Positions 42,733 to 52,876 are shown, numbered from the stretch's first letter. The stretch: DNA of 64,000 nt from Parvibaculaceae bacterium PLY_AMNH_Bact1 (GCA_032881465.1 CP126168.1:2356001-2420000), one strand, 5' to 3'. Numbers and translations are program-made. The notes: generated by a model not told the origin, from the sequence alone.

Positions 42733-43638
42733 CTACTCCTCGCTGCCAAACCCGGTCTTCAATAAAGCGAGAAGCTCCCGGGTCGCCGAGCTAAGGAACC
42801 CCTTCTTGCGGACAACTGCAAAAATCGGATTGCCCGCATCAAGGTCGGTGACAGAGATCGATGACAACAACCCAGCCTGGAGCTCTTCCTCAACACTACC
42901 GACGGTCAAAAACCCAAGGCCATACCCAGCCTCAGCCAACCTCTTTTGAGCTGTGAGGCTGTCCACCGGGCTCCAATCAACTGACGGCACGCCGCGGACC
43001 AGGAACTGAGCAAACAGGTTTTCAGTGGACGCGTCCCGCCGCTCAAAATGATTTGGGAACGAAAGCCAATGCTCATGTTCAAGGTCGCGCAGGGATTTCA
43101 CCTTCTTGCCTGCCAGAGGGTGCATGGGCGCACAAACCACTACCAATTTCTCAGACCCGACCAGCACTGTCTCAAGATCCGGCGAACGATCGTCGAAATA
43201 GCGCAGGCCTATTGCCACCACACCCTGACGGACCTGCTCGCTCACTTCGTCGCTTGTCGCTGTCCGAAGCGACAAGTCAGCCAAGGGACACGACGCAGAG
43301 AAAGCCTTTAGAACAGTGCCGAGCGATGCACCAGCAAGCGTCCCGACCACAGCCAACGACACAGGCCCCGCTTTGTCCGACAAAAATTCATCCACAGCCT
43401 CCGCTGCATCGGACAGCAACGCATTGACCTTCTCCGCATAGGGAACCAGCACATCGCCCGCCTGGCTGAGCACCGTCCCCTCTCGGGTTCTCTCAAACAA
43501 TGGGACACCCAGTTCTGCTTCCAACAGCGCCAAACGACGGCTAATGGCAGGCTGTGTCCGCCCAAGCTCATCGGCTGCACGAGTAATACCGCCAGCCCGG
43601 TGAACTGTCAGAAAGGTCAAAAGCGCCTCGGAATCCAT
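42733..43638 (-). CDS. LysR family transcriptional regulator
   Basis: A 301-residue LTTR. The N-terminal winged helix-turn-helix reads MDSEALLTFLTVHRAGGITRAADELGRTQPAISRRLALLEAELGVPLFER. A linker helix and a type 2 periplasmic-binding-like effector domain follow (about 88-295). The frame stays open upstream to 43959, running through the divergent gene, but the ATG at 43638 gives the normal LTTR start. It is transcribed away from a PEP-mutase-like gene with a 108-base gap containing an LTTR-type box, so it probably regulates that gene and itself. The effector is unknown. Confidence 0.92.
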   Translation of the reverse strand: MDSEALLTFLTVHRAGGITRAADELGRTQPAISRRLALLEAELGVPLFERTREGTVLSQAGDVLVPYAEKVNALLSDAAEAVDEFLSDKAGPVSLAVVGTLAGASLGTVLKAFSASCPLADLSLRTATSDEVSEQVRQGVVAIGLRYFDDRSPDLETVLVGSEKLVVVCAPMHPLAGKKVKSLRDLEHEHWLSFPNHFERRDASTENLFAQFLVRGVPSVDWSPVDSLTAQKRLAEAGYGLGFLTVGSVEEELQAGLLSSISVTDLDAGNPIFAVVRKKGFLSSATRELLALLKTGFGSEE

Positions 43639-43660
43639 GCACCATCCATACAAAAACCTT

Positions 43661-43675
43661 ATGTTTGACAAAAAT
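43661..43675. promoter_or_regulatory. LysR-type T-N11-A box
   Basis: ATGTTTGACAAAAAT is a 15-base inverted repeat with one mismatched pair that matches the T-N11-A pattern. It lies between the divergent lysR and PEP-mutase-like genes, about 23 bases from the former and 72 from the latter. Confidence 0.55.
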
Positions 43676-43746
43676 AGTATCAATTTTACGCATCCAAAAA
43701 CAACTCCTATCGTCCGCGCCAGACTTACAAATGAGAGGACGAACAG

Positions 43747-44592
43747 ATGTGTCAGAAGAAATGTGGAGAGATGACAACCCGATTCATGGACCTTCACACC
43801 GGGGCCAAAGGTTTCATCATGCCCAATGCCTGGGACCCGGGAACCGCGCGCCTTCTGGAAGCCGAAGGGTTTCCTGCCATAGGCAGCACCAGCGCCGGAA
43901 TAGCCTTTTCGTTGGGCAAGCAGGACTACAACGTTAGTGATCCAACCAGAAGTGTACAAAAGGACGAGATGTTTGCCTGCCTCAGAAAAATAGCAGAGGC
44001 CGTATCAATCCCCGTAAATGGTGACCTGGAAGCCGGCTATGGCGATGCACCAGATGCTGTCGCCAACACAATTGGCCTTGCCATTGCGACCGGCCTCGCC
44101 GGTGGCAATATCGAAGACAAAAAGCCCTATGCAGATGAGCTGTATGAAGAGGAGCTCGCTGTCGAACGCATCGCCGCTGCTGCAGCGACCATCCGCGCTA
44201 GTGGAACATCCTTCGTCCTGACCGCGCGCACCGACGCCTACCGCCCCTACCTAGCAGACACGCTGGAGACTGTCATACGCCGGGCGAACCGGTTTCTTGA
44301 AGCCGGAGCAACTTGCATCTTCGCGCCGGGTATTGACGACCTGCCAACCATCAAAACTTTGGTAAAAGAAGTGGCAGGCCCAATCAACATCGTCGCAGGC
44401 CTGTATACGCCAGACGGCAACGCGCATGACATGATCAAGGCAGGCGCGCAAAGGATTAGCCTCGGCGGCAGCATCGCCCGCTCCACACTCGGCTACATCA
44501 AGCAATGCGCAGAGAGACTTCGAGATGATGGCGATTTCAACTTTCCGGCCCCGCAAATCAGCCAGGATGATCTCAACGATCTGTTTGCTTGA
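43747..44592 (+). CDS. Isocitrate lyase/PEP mutase family protein
   Basis: A 281-residue TIM-barrel enzyme of the ICL/PEPM superfamily. It shows IMPNAWDPGTARLLEAEGFPAIGSTSAG, the Mg-binding GDLEAGYG with Asp93, NIEDK (121-125) and LTARTDAY (158-165). It lacks the KKCGH catalytic motif of isocitrate lyase and resembles the smaller lyase/mutase group that cleaves or rearranges C-C or P-C bonds of 2-oxo acids (such as 2-methylisocitrate lyase or oxaloacetate decarboxylase). The start at 43747 has GAGG eight bases upstream. The divergent LysR gene likely controls it. The substrate is not predictable. Confidence 0.88.
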   Translation: MCQKKCGEMTTRFMDLHTGAKGFIMPNAWDPGTARLLEAEGFPAIGSTSAGIAFSLGKQDYNVSDPTRSVQKDEMFACLRKIAEAVSIPVNGDLEAGYGDAPDAVANTIGLAIATGLAGGNIEDKKPYADELYEEELAVERIAAAAATIRASGTSFVLTARTDAYRPYLADTLETVIRRANRFLEAGATCIFAPGIDDLPTIKTLVKEVAGPINIVAGLYTPDGNAHDMIKAGAQRISLGGSIARSTLGYIKQCAERLRDDGDFNFPAPQISQDDLNDLFA

Positions 44593-44609
44593 TCAGTGAG
44601 CACAGCGCG

Positions 44610-45344
44610 TCATCGCGCGTCGCGCAACAGACGCAGCGTGCCGACGGTCGAAAGATCTGCGGCACCATCGACCTGAGCCGGACGAAAGTGCCGCTGAAAG
44701 GCCGTGACAACCTGCGCCGTAACATCCCCAAACCACCCATCGACGGCGATATCATAGCCATAGTCAGCCAGTTGAAACTGGAGCTCGGCCACCTGATCGC
44801 CTCTGTCACCTAGATTGAGAACCGGCCCCTCCATGGGCTCGACCGGCAACACCCAATGCCCCACACCGGCGCCGGCCAGCAGATCCCACGGAAACTTCTC
44901 TCCGGGGTCCGCTTTGCGGCCCGGCGCTACATCGGAATGCGCCAACACCCGTGCTGCCGAGATTTCGTGCCGCCGAACAATGTCACCGGCAAGTGCTGTC
45001 ACCGCCTTGATCTGCGTATCGGGAAAATCTGGATAGCCAAGCTCGTGTCCGGGGTTAACAATCTCAATCCCGACTGACAGGCTGTTAATGTCAGTCTCGC
45101 CCGCCCAGCTCGCAACTCCCGCGTGCCAAGCGCGCCTCTCCTCTTCGACCATTGAGACAACGCGCCCGTCTTCAAAAACCAGATAGTGTGCACTTACCTG
45201 AGCCGCCGGATCACATAGGCGCTCCAACGCGCCCTCACCAGTCTCCATGCCGGTGTAATGCAGGAGCAACATATCGGCAGGTCCGCCCATCCGCTCATTG
45301 TGGTTGGGTGACGGATGAAACTGAATTTTATCGAGGATCGACAT
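44610..45344 (-). CDS. AmpD-like N-acetylmuramoyl-L-alanine amidase with peptidoglycan-binding domain
   Basis: About 244 residues. An Amidase_2 domain has zinc ligands His29 (LLHYTG), His136 and Asp146 (HSDVAPGRKADPG) and the catalytic Glu94 (GIEIVNPG). It is followed by a C-terminal PG_binding_1 domain (near 175-240: LGDRGDQVAELQFQLADYGYDIAVDGWFGD). It cleaves the bond between MurNAc and L-Ala. There is no visible signal peptide, so like AmpD it may act on recycled anhydro-muropeptides in the cytoplasm, although the wall-binding domain is typical of the exported AmiD form. It overlaps the 3' end of the DMT transporter gene by 17 bases and is probably co-transcribed with it. Confidence 0.92.
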   Translation of the reverse strand: MSILDKIQFHPSPNHNERMGGPADMLLLHYTGMETGEGALERLCDPAAQVSAHYLVFEDGRVVSMVEEERRAWHAGVASWAGETDINSLSVGIEIVNPGHELGYPDFPDTQIKAVTALAGDIVRRHEISAARVLAHSDVAPGRKADPGEKFPWDLLAGAGVGHWVLPVEPMEGPVLNLGDRGDQVAELQFQLADYGYDIAVDGWFGDVTAQVVTAFQRHFRPAQVDGAADLSTVGTLRLLRDAR

Positions 45345-46209
45345 CAACGAACGGTTCTTCTTTACGTGCCTGGCGAATATTGACGATCAACACGCCCACA
45401 AGGGATACGAGTCCACCAATAATCATTCTGACCGTCAACTCATCCCCAAGCAATGTTACGCCAAAGAAAACGGTAAAGAGCGGCGCAAGCAACGTGAGCG
45501 GTGCGGTCTGCGAAACCTCATAGCGTTGAAGCAAATAGTAGATGCCCGCGTGCCCCACAAGACTGGAAGCAAATGCAACATAGAATATACCTGACCATGC
45601 AAGCAGACTGGCGCTCTCGATAATCTCAAGATGATTGCTCTCAAAGGCAAACGATGCGCCCAGCAGAAACGGGGCGGCAATCACAGCAACCCAAGCCTGC
45701 AATTCAAACACACCAACATCTTTGATCTGACGCTGAAAGATCGTCCCAATGGACCCCACAAAAGCAGAGGCCGCAACAAGCAAAATGCCTGTCAAAAAGC
45801 TGAACACGGCGGGATCAAAACTCATGATCATGACACCGGCAAAGGCGAGCGAGATGCCGAGCCAGCGGCGCCAATAGATCTGCTCTTTAAGAAACAGGAC
45901 CGACATAACTGCCGATATGGGAACGCCCAATTGGGTCACAATGGCAACAACGGAAGCATCTGCTGCTGCAAGACCCAGAAAGAAAAACCCAAACCCAAGG
46001 GGTCCTGCACAGAGCGAGATAATGATGACGTCCCGCATGCGGCCTTTGAGGATGCGCAGGAACGGAAACAACACCAGCACGATCAGCGCAAAACGAATTC
46101 CGGCAAACAGGAATGGAGGGAAATGCTCAAGGCTCACCTTCCCTGCAACCAGAGCAAAGCCCCAGATAAGGTTGATCAGAACCATGAAGGCGGCATGTTC
46201 ACGGGTCAC
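45328..46209 (-). CDS. EamA/DMT family transporter
   Basis: A 293-residue membrane protein with about ten hydrophobic helices in two EamA repeats. Its first segment reads MVLINLIWGFALVAGKVSLEHFPPFLFAGIRF, a classic opening for drug/metabolite transporters. The second repeat ends in LLAPLFTVFFGVTLLGDELTVRMIIGGLVSLVGVLIV. It probably exports or imports a small metabolite; the substrate is unknown. The start codon is a GTG. The downstream amidase overlaps it by 17 bases. Confidence 0.9.
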   Translation of the reverse strand: MTREHAAFMVLINLIWGFALVAGKVSLEHFPPFLFAGIRFALIVLVLFPFLRILKGRMRDVIIISLCAGPLGFGFFFLGLAAADASVVAIVTQLGVPISAVMSVLFLKEQIYWRRWLGISLAFAGVMIMSFDPAVFSFLTGILLVAASAFVGSIGTIFQRQIKDVGVFELQAWVAVIAAPFLLGASFAFESNHLEIIESASLLAWSGIFYVAFASSLVGHAGIYYLLQRYEVSQTAPLTLLAPLFTVFFGVTLLGDELTVRMIIGGLVSLVGVLIVNIRQARKEEPFVDVDPR

Positions 46210-46334
46210 AGCAAGATCACCCGTGTTGATCCGGAAAAGCGCCCATAGGACCGTTCTTGCGCTGTTTTGCGGGAAGATCGGCTGGCTCTGGTTTTTTTGA
46301 TTTTCTTGTCCACCCGATTTTCCATTCTTACGAG

Positions 46335-47039
46335 CTACAGGTTTCGGTCTTTTGCGATCCGCTCATAGGCGGTATTGATCGATTTTATTTTCTCTTCGGC
46401 AAGGTGGTGGAACTCTTCAGGGACACCACGCGCAATCATCATGTCGGGGTGATTTTCGCGAACAAGGCGCCTATAGGCCAATTTAAGTTCCTCATCGGAA
46501 ACATCCGCGGAAATGCCCAAGATCAAGAATGGATCTTCTCCATCCGGACCCAGATGGCTGGCTTTGATACGCGCATATTCCAACTCTGAAAATCCGAAAA
46601 TGTCAGCAACCTGTTGAAGAAAAGCGAGCTCACCATCGTGAATGACATTGTCGGCCTTCGCGATATGGAAAAGACCATCCAGGACATCTTCCAAAACACC
46701 AGGCTTGTCTTTGTAAATGCCGGCGACTTGGGTGGCGTAGGCTTCAAACCCGGCAACGTCTTTCTGCGCAATGGCATAGATGCGTGACACGTTCTTTTTT
46801 TCCGCGTCTGGCACCTGAAGAATGTCTTCAAATGCCTTCACCTCAGCCGGATCAACCACACCGTCCGCTTTCGCCATCTTCGCTGAAAGTCCGATAAGCG
46901 CGACAGTGAACACCACCTCGTCATCCCGCAAATTGCGATCAACAGCAAAGTGTCCGGCAACAGCCCCGGCAAGTGCTCCAATCGGCCCGCCCACAGCAAG
47001 TCCGGCAGCAGCCCCGGCTAATTTTCCCCAAATCGACAT
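46335..47039 (-). CDS. TerB-like and DnaJ domain protein (DjlA-like)
   Basis: About 234 residues. A glycine-zipper-like N-terminus (AGAAAGLAVGGPIGALAGAVAG, about 8-29) may insert in the membrane. A TerB-like all-helical domain lies near 40-155 (AKADGVVDPAEV and AKADNVIHDGEL). A J domain near 168-230 carries the HPD motif at 197-199 (RENHPDMM), which stimulates Hsp70 ATPase. E. coli DjlA has the same order with a transmembrane helix. The frame is open upstream to 47294, but the ATG at 47039 gives the proper start. It is divergent from the oxoprolinase gene with a gap of about 110 bases. Confidence 0.88.
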   Translation of the reverse strand: MSIWGKLAGAAAGLAVGGPIGALAGAVAGHFAVDRNLRDDEVVFTVALIGLSAKMAKADGVVDPAEVKAFEDILQVPDAEKKNVSRIYAIAQKDVAGFEAYATQVAGIYKDKPGVLEDVLDGLFHIAKADNVIHDGELAFLQQVADIFGFSELEYARIKASHLGPDGEDPFLILGISADVSDEELKLAYRRLVRENHPDMMIARGVPEEFHHLAEEKIKSINTAYERIAKDRNL

Positions 47040-47150
47040 GGCGCGCACCTTAATGGGAAATCCTACAGGATGCGAACACCTTTTCTTTCGTCCCCACATT
47101 TCCCAAGCGGCATGTTTTCTAAAGGGCCAACATATGGCAGGGTCCGCGCC

Positions 47151-50100
47151 ATGAAAGAAAGTAAACACTGGGACTTCTGGATCGACCGTGGGGGCACCTT
47201 CACGGACATTGTCGCCCGCGACCCAAAGGGTCAGCTGATTGCGCACAAGCTCCTGTCTGAAAATCCTGAACAATATCAAGACGCCGCAATTCAAGGCATC
47301 AGAGATCTTCTGAAGGTCCCCCCGGCAACGCCGCTCTCATCAGACCTTGTCGGCACCGTCAAAATGGGGACGACCGTCGCCACCAATGCCTTGTTAGAAC
47401 GTAAAGGCGATCGCGTTCTCTTTCTCACCACCAAAGGCTTCGCGGATGCACTCAGGATCGGCTACCAGAACCGCCCCCACCTGTTCAAACTAAAGATCGA
47501 AAAGCCAACAATGCTTTTCGAAGCGGTCGAGGAAGTGACCGAGCGAATTTCAGCAGAAGGTGAAGTCTGGCAACCGCTCGATATCCGAGAGACACGACAG
47601 GCCCTTCAGCGCGCCTATGATGCGGGCATCCGTTCCGTGGCCATCTGTTTCATGCATGGCTATCGGTTTCATGACCACGAACAACAGGCAGCGAACATCG
47701 CCAGAGACATCGGTTACACGCAAGTCTCAGCCAGTCATGATGTCAGCCCCTTGATGAAATTTGTCGGCCGCGGCGACACCACCGTCGTCGACGCTTACCT
47801 CTCTCCCATCCTCCGACGCTATGTGAACCAAGTTACCGGTGAGCTGAATGCTGGGCACGACGGCATAAAAACAAAACTGCTGTTCATGCAAAGCTCTGGC
47901 GGGTTGACCGACGCTTCTCTCTTTCAGGGCAAAGACGCCATCTTGTCCGGTCCTGCTGGCGGTGTGATTGGCGCCGTAGAAACAGCTGCCCTTGCAGGGT
48001 TCGACAAAATCATCGGCTTTGACATGGGGGGCACGTCCACCGATGTCTGCCACTATGACGGCACGTTGGAACGCACCTTTGAAACAGAAGTTGCGGGCGT
48101 GCGCCTGCGAGCCCCAATGATGCAGATCCACACTGTGGCAGCGGGCGGCGGCTCTATCCTCACCTTCGACGGCGCGCGGCTCAGAGCCGGTCCCCATAGC
48201 GCGGGCGCGGACCCAGGCCCCGCAAGCTATCGTCGCGGAGGACCCCTTACTGTAACAGATGCCAATGTCGCCCTTGGCAAGCTCATCCCAGACCTCTTTC
48301 CAAAAGTCTTTGGCCCGCAGGCAGATATGCCACTGGACAGAGGTGCAGCTCTCAAAGGATTTGCAGAGCAGGCCAAGGACATCGCTGGCCAAACGCCCGA
48401 AGAGACTGCCGATGGATATCTTGCCATCGCGGTCGAAAATATGGCCCAGGCAATTAAGAAAATTTCCGTTCAGCGCGGCTATGACGTCACAAGCTATGCC
48501 CTTGCCTGTTTTGGCGGAGCAGGAGGCCAACATGCCTGCCTGGTCGCCGATGCACTGGGCATGGAAAAAATTCACTTTCATCCCTTCTCCGGCATTCTGT
48601 CAGCCTATGGAATGGGTCTGGCGAGCATCCGCGCAACCCGCGAAGAAGCTGTAGAAGAAAAACTCGAGCCGGCGTTCTGGGAAACATTCAAATCTGTTGA
48701 AGAGGGGCTTACGTCTGCGACCCGTCACGAACTCCTGGAACAGGGGATAAATACAGAACAAATAGAAGCGGTGACCCGCCTGCATCTGAGATATGAAGGA
48801 ACAGACACCGCTCTCATCCTTGATCACGATACAAGCGATATGCGCCAGGCGTTCGAGAGCGCCCACCAACTGCAATTCGGTTTCTTTGACAAAGGTCGCA
48901 GCATCATTGTCGAAGCCATCTCGGTCGAAGCCATTGGCAAAGACACAAAGGTCGATGAAACACCGCCACAGCTCGCAGTCAGAGACGGTGCAGCAACACC
49001 ACATCAGACGACGCGTTTCTTTTCCCAAGGGGAATGGCACGAGGCGCCGGTCTACCTGCGGGAACAATTGCGTCCAGGCGATCAGCTAATCGGCCCCTGC
49101 CTCATCATTGAGCCGACAGCTACCATTGTTGTCGAAGACGGATGGAGCGCGGAGATAACCGACCTCCACCACATGGTGCTCACACGCACAACCGCTCGCG
49201 CCACCCGGCACGCAGTGGGCACACAGGCAGACCCTGTGATGCTGGAAATTTTCAACAACCTGTTCATGTCGATCGCCGAGCAAATGGGATTCACCCTGCA
49301 GAAGACCGCCCACTCAGTGAACATCAAAGAACGTCTGGACTTTTCCTGTGCCGTGTTCGACCAGACGGGCGGCCTCGTATCCAACGCACCTCATATGCCG
49401 GTTCATCTTGGCTCCATGGGCGCGAGCGTAAAAACGGTCATTGAGCAAAACCCGGACATGAACCCAGGCGACGTCTTTGTCCTGAACGCACCCTACAATG
49501 GCGGCACCCACCTGCCGGACATTACTGTCGTTGCACCCGTTTTTGATGACCACAACACGAAACAGCTCTTCTATGTCGCGGCCCGAGGGCACCACGCAGA
49601 TATTGGCGGCATCGCACCTGGCTCCATGCCCGCATCGTCGCGCACCGTCGAAGAAGAGGGCGTTCTGATTGACAATTTTAAGCTAGTCGATCAGGGCACC
49701 TTCCGCGAAAACGAGCTGCGACACTTGCTGACAGAAGCACCCTATCCTGCCCGCAAGCCCGATCAGAATATTGCCGATCTCCGTGCCAAAGCGGCGGCCT
49801 GCAAAAAGGGATCACAGGAACTCCGCAAGATGGTCGAACAATATGGGCTCGATGTGGTGAACGCCTACATGGGTCATGTTCAGGATAACGCAGAGGAGAG
49901 CGTTCGCCGCATCATCGCAAAATTGTCTGACAGTTCCTTCGAGCAAAGAATGGATGACGGATCGGTCATCAAGGTAATGATCGCCGTCGACAAAGACAAA
50001 CGGTCTGCCACAATCGATTTCACCGGCACCAGCACAGTCAGGCCAAACAATCTGAACGCACCCTCCTCTGTCTGCCGCGCGGCCGTCCTTTATGTTTTCC

Positions 50101-50774
50101 GCTGCATGGTGGACGATGACATCCCCCTAAACGATGGCTGCCTGAAACCCCTCACTCTCATCATTCCTGAAGGGTCGATGTTGAACCCCGCTTACCCTGC
50201 AGCAGTCGTCGGCGGCAATGTGGAAACCAGCCAGGCGGTGACTGACGCCCTTTTCGGTGCGCTCGGCGCCATGGCCGCAGCCCAAGGCACCATGAATAAT
50301 CTCACCTTCGGAAATCGCACCCATCAATATTACGAAACCATCTGCGGCGGTGCCGGGGCCGGGCCGGACTTTGACGGTGCCGACGCGGTACACACCCACA
50401 TGACCAACTCCCGGCTCACCGACCCGGAAATTCTGGAGTGGCGTTTCCCGGTCGTCCTCGATGATTTTTCTATTCGGCTTGGTTCCGGCGGAGCAGGTAA
50501 ACACAAAGGGGGCGACGGTGTACACCGAGCCATCCGGTTCCGCGAACCCATGCATGTCTCTATTCTCTCGACCCATCGCCATATCGCACCGACCGGACTT
50601 GGCGGCGGCACGGATGCTGCGCTCGGTCGCAACACGGTGTTGCGACGCGACAGCACCCGGGAAACATTGGATAGCCTCGCTGAATGTGACCTTCAAGCAG
50701 GCGACACCGTCATCATCGAGACACCTGGCGGCGGCGGATACGGAAAACCCGAAAACACCAAACTAGTTCTCTGA
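47151..50774 (+). CDS. 5-oxoprolinase-type hydantoinase A/B fusion protein
   Basis: About 1207 residues combining a HyuA-like half and a HyuB-like half. The first (about 1-700) has [16 protein letters not shown], the phosphate-binding motif [16 protein letters not shown], and [10 protein letters not shown] with [22 protein letters not shown]. The second (about 710-1205) has [41 protein letters not shown] and [12 protein letters not shown]. The single-chain layout matches ATP-dependent 5-oxoprolinase, which opens pyroglutamate to glutamate, but hydantoinases share the fold. The frame opens at 47070; the ATG at 47151 gives the normal start. Its 3' end overlaps the convergent pentapeptide gene by 12 bases. 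Confidence 0.92.
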   Translation: MKESKHWDFWIDRGGTFTDIVARDPKGQLIAHKLLSENPEQYQDAAIQGIRDLLKVPPATPLSSDLVGTVKMGTTVATNALLERKGDRVLFLTTKGFADALRIGYQNRPHLFKLKIEKPTMLFEAVEEVTERISAEGEVWQPLDIRETRQALQRAYDAGIRSVAICFMHGYRFHDHEQQAANIARDIGYTQVSASHDVSPLMKFVGRGDTTVVDAYLSPILRRYVNQVTGELNAGHDGIKTKLLFMQSSGGLTDASLFQGKDAILSGPAGGVIGAVETAALAGFDKIIGFDMGGTSTDVCHYDGTLERTFETEVAGVRLRAPMMQIHTVAAGGGSILTFDGARLRAGPHSAGADPGPASYRRGGPLTVTDANVALGKLIPDLFPKVFGPQADMPLDRGAALKGFAEQAKDIAGQTPEETADGYLAIAVENMAQAIKKISVQRGYDVTSYALACFGGAGGQHACLVADALGMEKIHFHPFSGILSAYGMGLASIRATREEAVEEKLEPAFWETFKSVEEGLTSATRHELLEQGINTEQIEAVTRLHLRYEGTDTALILDHDTSDMRQAFESAHQLQFGFFDKGRSIIVEAISVEAIGKDTKVDETPPQLAVRDGAATPHQTTRFFSQGEWHEAPVYLREQLRPGDQLIGPCLIIEPTATIVVEDGWSAEITDLHHMVLTRTTARATRHAVGTQADPVMLEIFNNLFMSIAEQMGFTLQKTAHSVNIKERLDFSCAVFDQTGGLVSNAPHMPVHLGSMGASVKTVIEQNPDMNPGDVFVLNAPYNGGTHLPDITVVAPVFDDHNTKQLFYVAARGHHADIGGIAPGSMPASSRTVEEEGVLIDNFKLVDQGTFRENELRHLLTEAPYPARKPDQNIADLRAKAAACKKGSQELRKMVEQYGLDVVNAYMGHVQDNAEESVRRIIAKLSDSSFEQRMDDGSVIKVMIAVDKDKRSATIDFTGTSTVRPNNLNAPSSVCRAAVLYVFRCMVDDDIPLNDGCLKPLTLIIPEGSMLNPAYPAAVVGGNVETSQAVTDALFGALGAMAAAQGTMNNLTFGNRTHQYYETICGGAGAGPDFDGADAVHTHMTNSRLTDPEILEWRFPVVLDDFSIRLGSGGAGKHKGGDGVHRAIRFREPMHVSILSTHRHIAPTGLGGGTDAALGRNTVLRRDSTRETLDSLAECDLQAGDTVIIETPGGGGYGKPENTKLVL

Positions 50775-52808
50775 GGCAGAAGTAGGCATCAACGGCTGAT
50801 CATTTCTCTGCGCGCGCTCTGCTGTTTCTCTCAATTCCAGCACCGTCAAACCATCTAAATGGCTGGTACCAGCACAGTCTTCACTTTTTCTATCAACAGC
50901 GCCGACCAGACGTTCCGCCACCAAACCACCATACCCATCACGCTGAGCGTCATACATGTTAACCCGATCGGCAATTCTTTGCGCAACATAGCCCCAATGT
51001 TTGTCTTCACAAGCGAGGTTGTAAAGAAACTTGGCTAACACCGGCACCCCCCGATCAAGGGGATATTCTACCGGAATCTCCTCCCAAATGCCTCCCGCAA
51101 TATATCGGGCAGAACCATCAGCTCTCTCACCCGGGTTAGCAACAAGAAGCCCAACCTTGCGCATCCAATCTTCGTTTACCGGCGACGCCAGAAAGACTGT
51201 TTCACCCTGCCCGATTTCGACTGCGCTCAAATCCGCCCCCTGAAGCTGAGGACATCTCTCGGAACTGCCACTGTCGACTTCCTTGCACCTCAAGTCAGCC
51301 CCTCGCATCTGTGCCTCGCGCAAATTGGCACCCTGCAATCGGGCACGACGCAGATCAGAGTTTTCAAGATGTGCTCTCCGTAAATCGGCACCTTGGAGCA
51401 TTGTGTTTGAAAGATTAGCACCTTGCAATTGAGCTCCACTCAGATTTGCACCTTGGAGCATCGCATTTGAAAGGTTAGCACCTTGCAGGTGTGCACCACT
51501 CAAGTCAGCACCCTGCAACTCTGCAAATTGCAAAGAAGCTCCTTTTAGGTTCACCGGCCCCAAATTAGCGCCCTGCATCAAAACGTTTGAAAGAACAACC
51601 CCTCCCAATTGTGCGCCAAGCATTTGCGCACCTCGCAATTTGGCATTCCAGAGAAAGGCTCCTTCCAAATTCGCATTTTGTAGATTGGCTCCCCGCAATC
51701 GCGCACTACGTAAATCTGCATCACGCAGGTCAGCCCCACTAAAGTCCACAAAGCGTAAATCCGTATTCACCAAGACAGCCTGACGCAAATTTCTCTCACT
51801 CAAGAAATGAGTTCTTTGCGCTTCCCACGCCCGGCCGCCGCCTGCTTTGATCCAATCAGCCTCGTCCCTCATAACAGCGTCATCGATAACATCTACATCC
51901 GCGACAAAGAGGGTATTCGACCAAAATCTGGGCTCGTAAAATCTGTTGTGTGGCGCAACATCCTGACCCAATGCCCAACGGTCAGTAACATCTTCCTGAA
52001 AAACAGTTTTAAGACCGGGTGTATCCAACAGCGTATAATCATCGACCCTTTCGCCCGGAAAGGTCGCGATAAACACGGAGAAAAGCATGACGACAAAAGG
52101 AGGAAAAACTACCGGACGGGGCCAAATCCGCCGCCCATAAAGACGCGGAAATCGCCAGTTGAAGGCCTTCGCAGTATCCCACAATGGCAGACTCTCCGCC
52201 CCAGTACGGATCGCTGGCAAAAAAATCCAGAGCAACACCATATCAATGAAAACAGCCAAGCGGTGCCACCAGGTAAGGGCTTCATCATGATAGGGAAGAA
52301 ATTGGAGCTGCAAGAAAAGAAGAAAGATGATGGGAAAAAACACAAGTGTGAGAGAAACCATTCCCTTCATTAAAAATCCTGTACCCCCTTCCCGCTCTTC
52401 CTCCGTACCGGCCAATGTTAAAACAAAAACAAAGCTATCAAGTTGTCGCCGAACCATTTTCTCATCATCGAGAGGCAAGCTTGCAGTGCGTTTTTCCTTG
52501 TCTACTTCATCATTGTATTCCGAAACACGCCGACTTAGGGAAAGCTGTGTCAGGAGCAAATAGAAGTGGCTCACCAAAAAGAAAACGGGTGCAATCACGG
52601 AGAAGCCCAATAGCGAAAGCCCCACACCAAGGATGGGCAGTTCTATTGGATTTGCTAAAAACAAATCTTCATGTGTTACCGATCCGACGGCAATCAACAG
52701 ATACGTCGTGAGCGTGATAAACCCAATCCAGAGCCCCCGCGCCACTGCCGCAACACTATTGACCGACGTTGCATAAGGCTCAAATCGCTCCACAACTGCA
52801 TTTGCCAT
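50763..52808 (-). CDS. Membrane-anchored pentapeptide-repeat protein
   Basis: A 681-residue protein. The N-terminal half has about five hydrophobic segments (near 26-44, 59-90, 148-170, 184-200 and 232-250). A polar stretch follows, and then a pentapeptide-repeat solenoid from about 341 to 508 in which every tenth residue is the leading Leu or Met of a pair of repeats (LQGANLSNAM, LQGANLSGAQ and so on). A C-terminal domain of about 150 residues with several Cys and Trp follows (LLVANPGERADG, YNLACEDKHWGYVAQRIADRVN). The family forms beta-helices. Its cellular job is unknown; membrane-tethered scaffold or sensor is a guess. Its codons look less GC-rich than the neighbours. It overlaps the oxoprolinase gene end. 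Confidence 0.87.
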   Translation of the reverse strand: MANAVVERFEPYATSVNSVAAVARGLWIGFITLTTYLLIAVGSVTHEDLFLANPIELPILGVGLSLLGFSVIAPVFFLVSHFYLLLTQLSLSRRVSEYNDEVDKEKRTASLPLDDEKMVRRQLDSFVFVLTLAGTEEEREGGTGFLMKGMVSLTLVFFPIIFLLFLQLQFLPYHDEALTWWHRLAVFIDMVLLWIFLPAIRTGAESLPLWDTAKAFNWRFPRLYGRRIWPRPVVFPPFVVMLFSVFIATFPGERVDDYTLLDTPGLKTVFQEDVTDRWALGQDVAPHNRFYEPRFWSNTLFVADVDVIDDAVMRDEADWIKAGGGRAWEAQRTHFLSERNLRQAVLVNTDLRFVDFSGADLRDADLRSARLRGANLQNANLEGAFLWNAKLRGAQMLGAQLGGVVLSNVLMQGANLGPVNLKGASLQFAELQGADLSGAHLQGANLSNAMLQGANLSGAQLQGANLSNTMLQGADLRRAHLENSDLRRARLQGANLREAQMRGADLRCKEVDSGSSERCPQLQGADLSAVEIGQGETVFLASPVNEDWMRKVGLLVANPGERADGSARYIAGGIWEEIPVEYPLDRGVPVLAKFLYNLACEDKHWGYVAQRIADRVNMYDAQRDGYGGLVAERLVGAVDRKSEDCAGTSHLDGLTVLELRETAERAQRNDQPLMPTSASEN
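51391..51510. repeat. Two tandem 60-bp repeats inside the pentapeptide-repeat gene
   Basis: The units 51391-51450 and 51451-51510 agree at about 48 of 60 positions, and each begins CCTTGGAGCAT. Each encodes twenty residues (two 10-residue turns). They suggest recent duplication within the solenoid. Confidence 0.75.
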
Positions 52809-52876
52809 CCCAGCCCCCCGACATTAATTTTGGCAATGCGGGGAACTTTAGGGACTATCTCGCAGCATGGCGAGTT

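Noticed and set aside
43639-43959. Upstream extension of the LysR reading frame by 107 codons
   Set aside because: It would run through the divergent gene and its control region and has no LysR-like sequence.
51282-51788. Regularly spaced 30-60 bp repeats that might suggest a CRISPR array
   Set aside because: They are in frame and encode a continuous pentapeptide solenoid; spacers are not unique and repeats are not palindromic.
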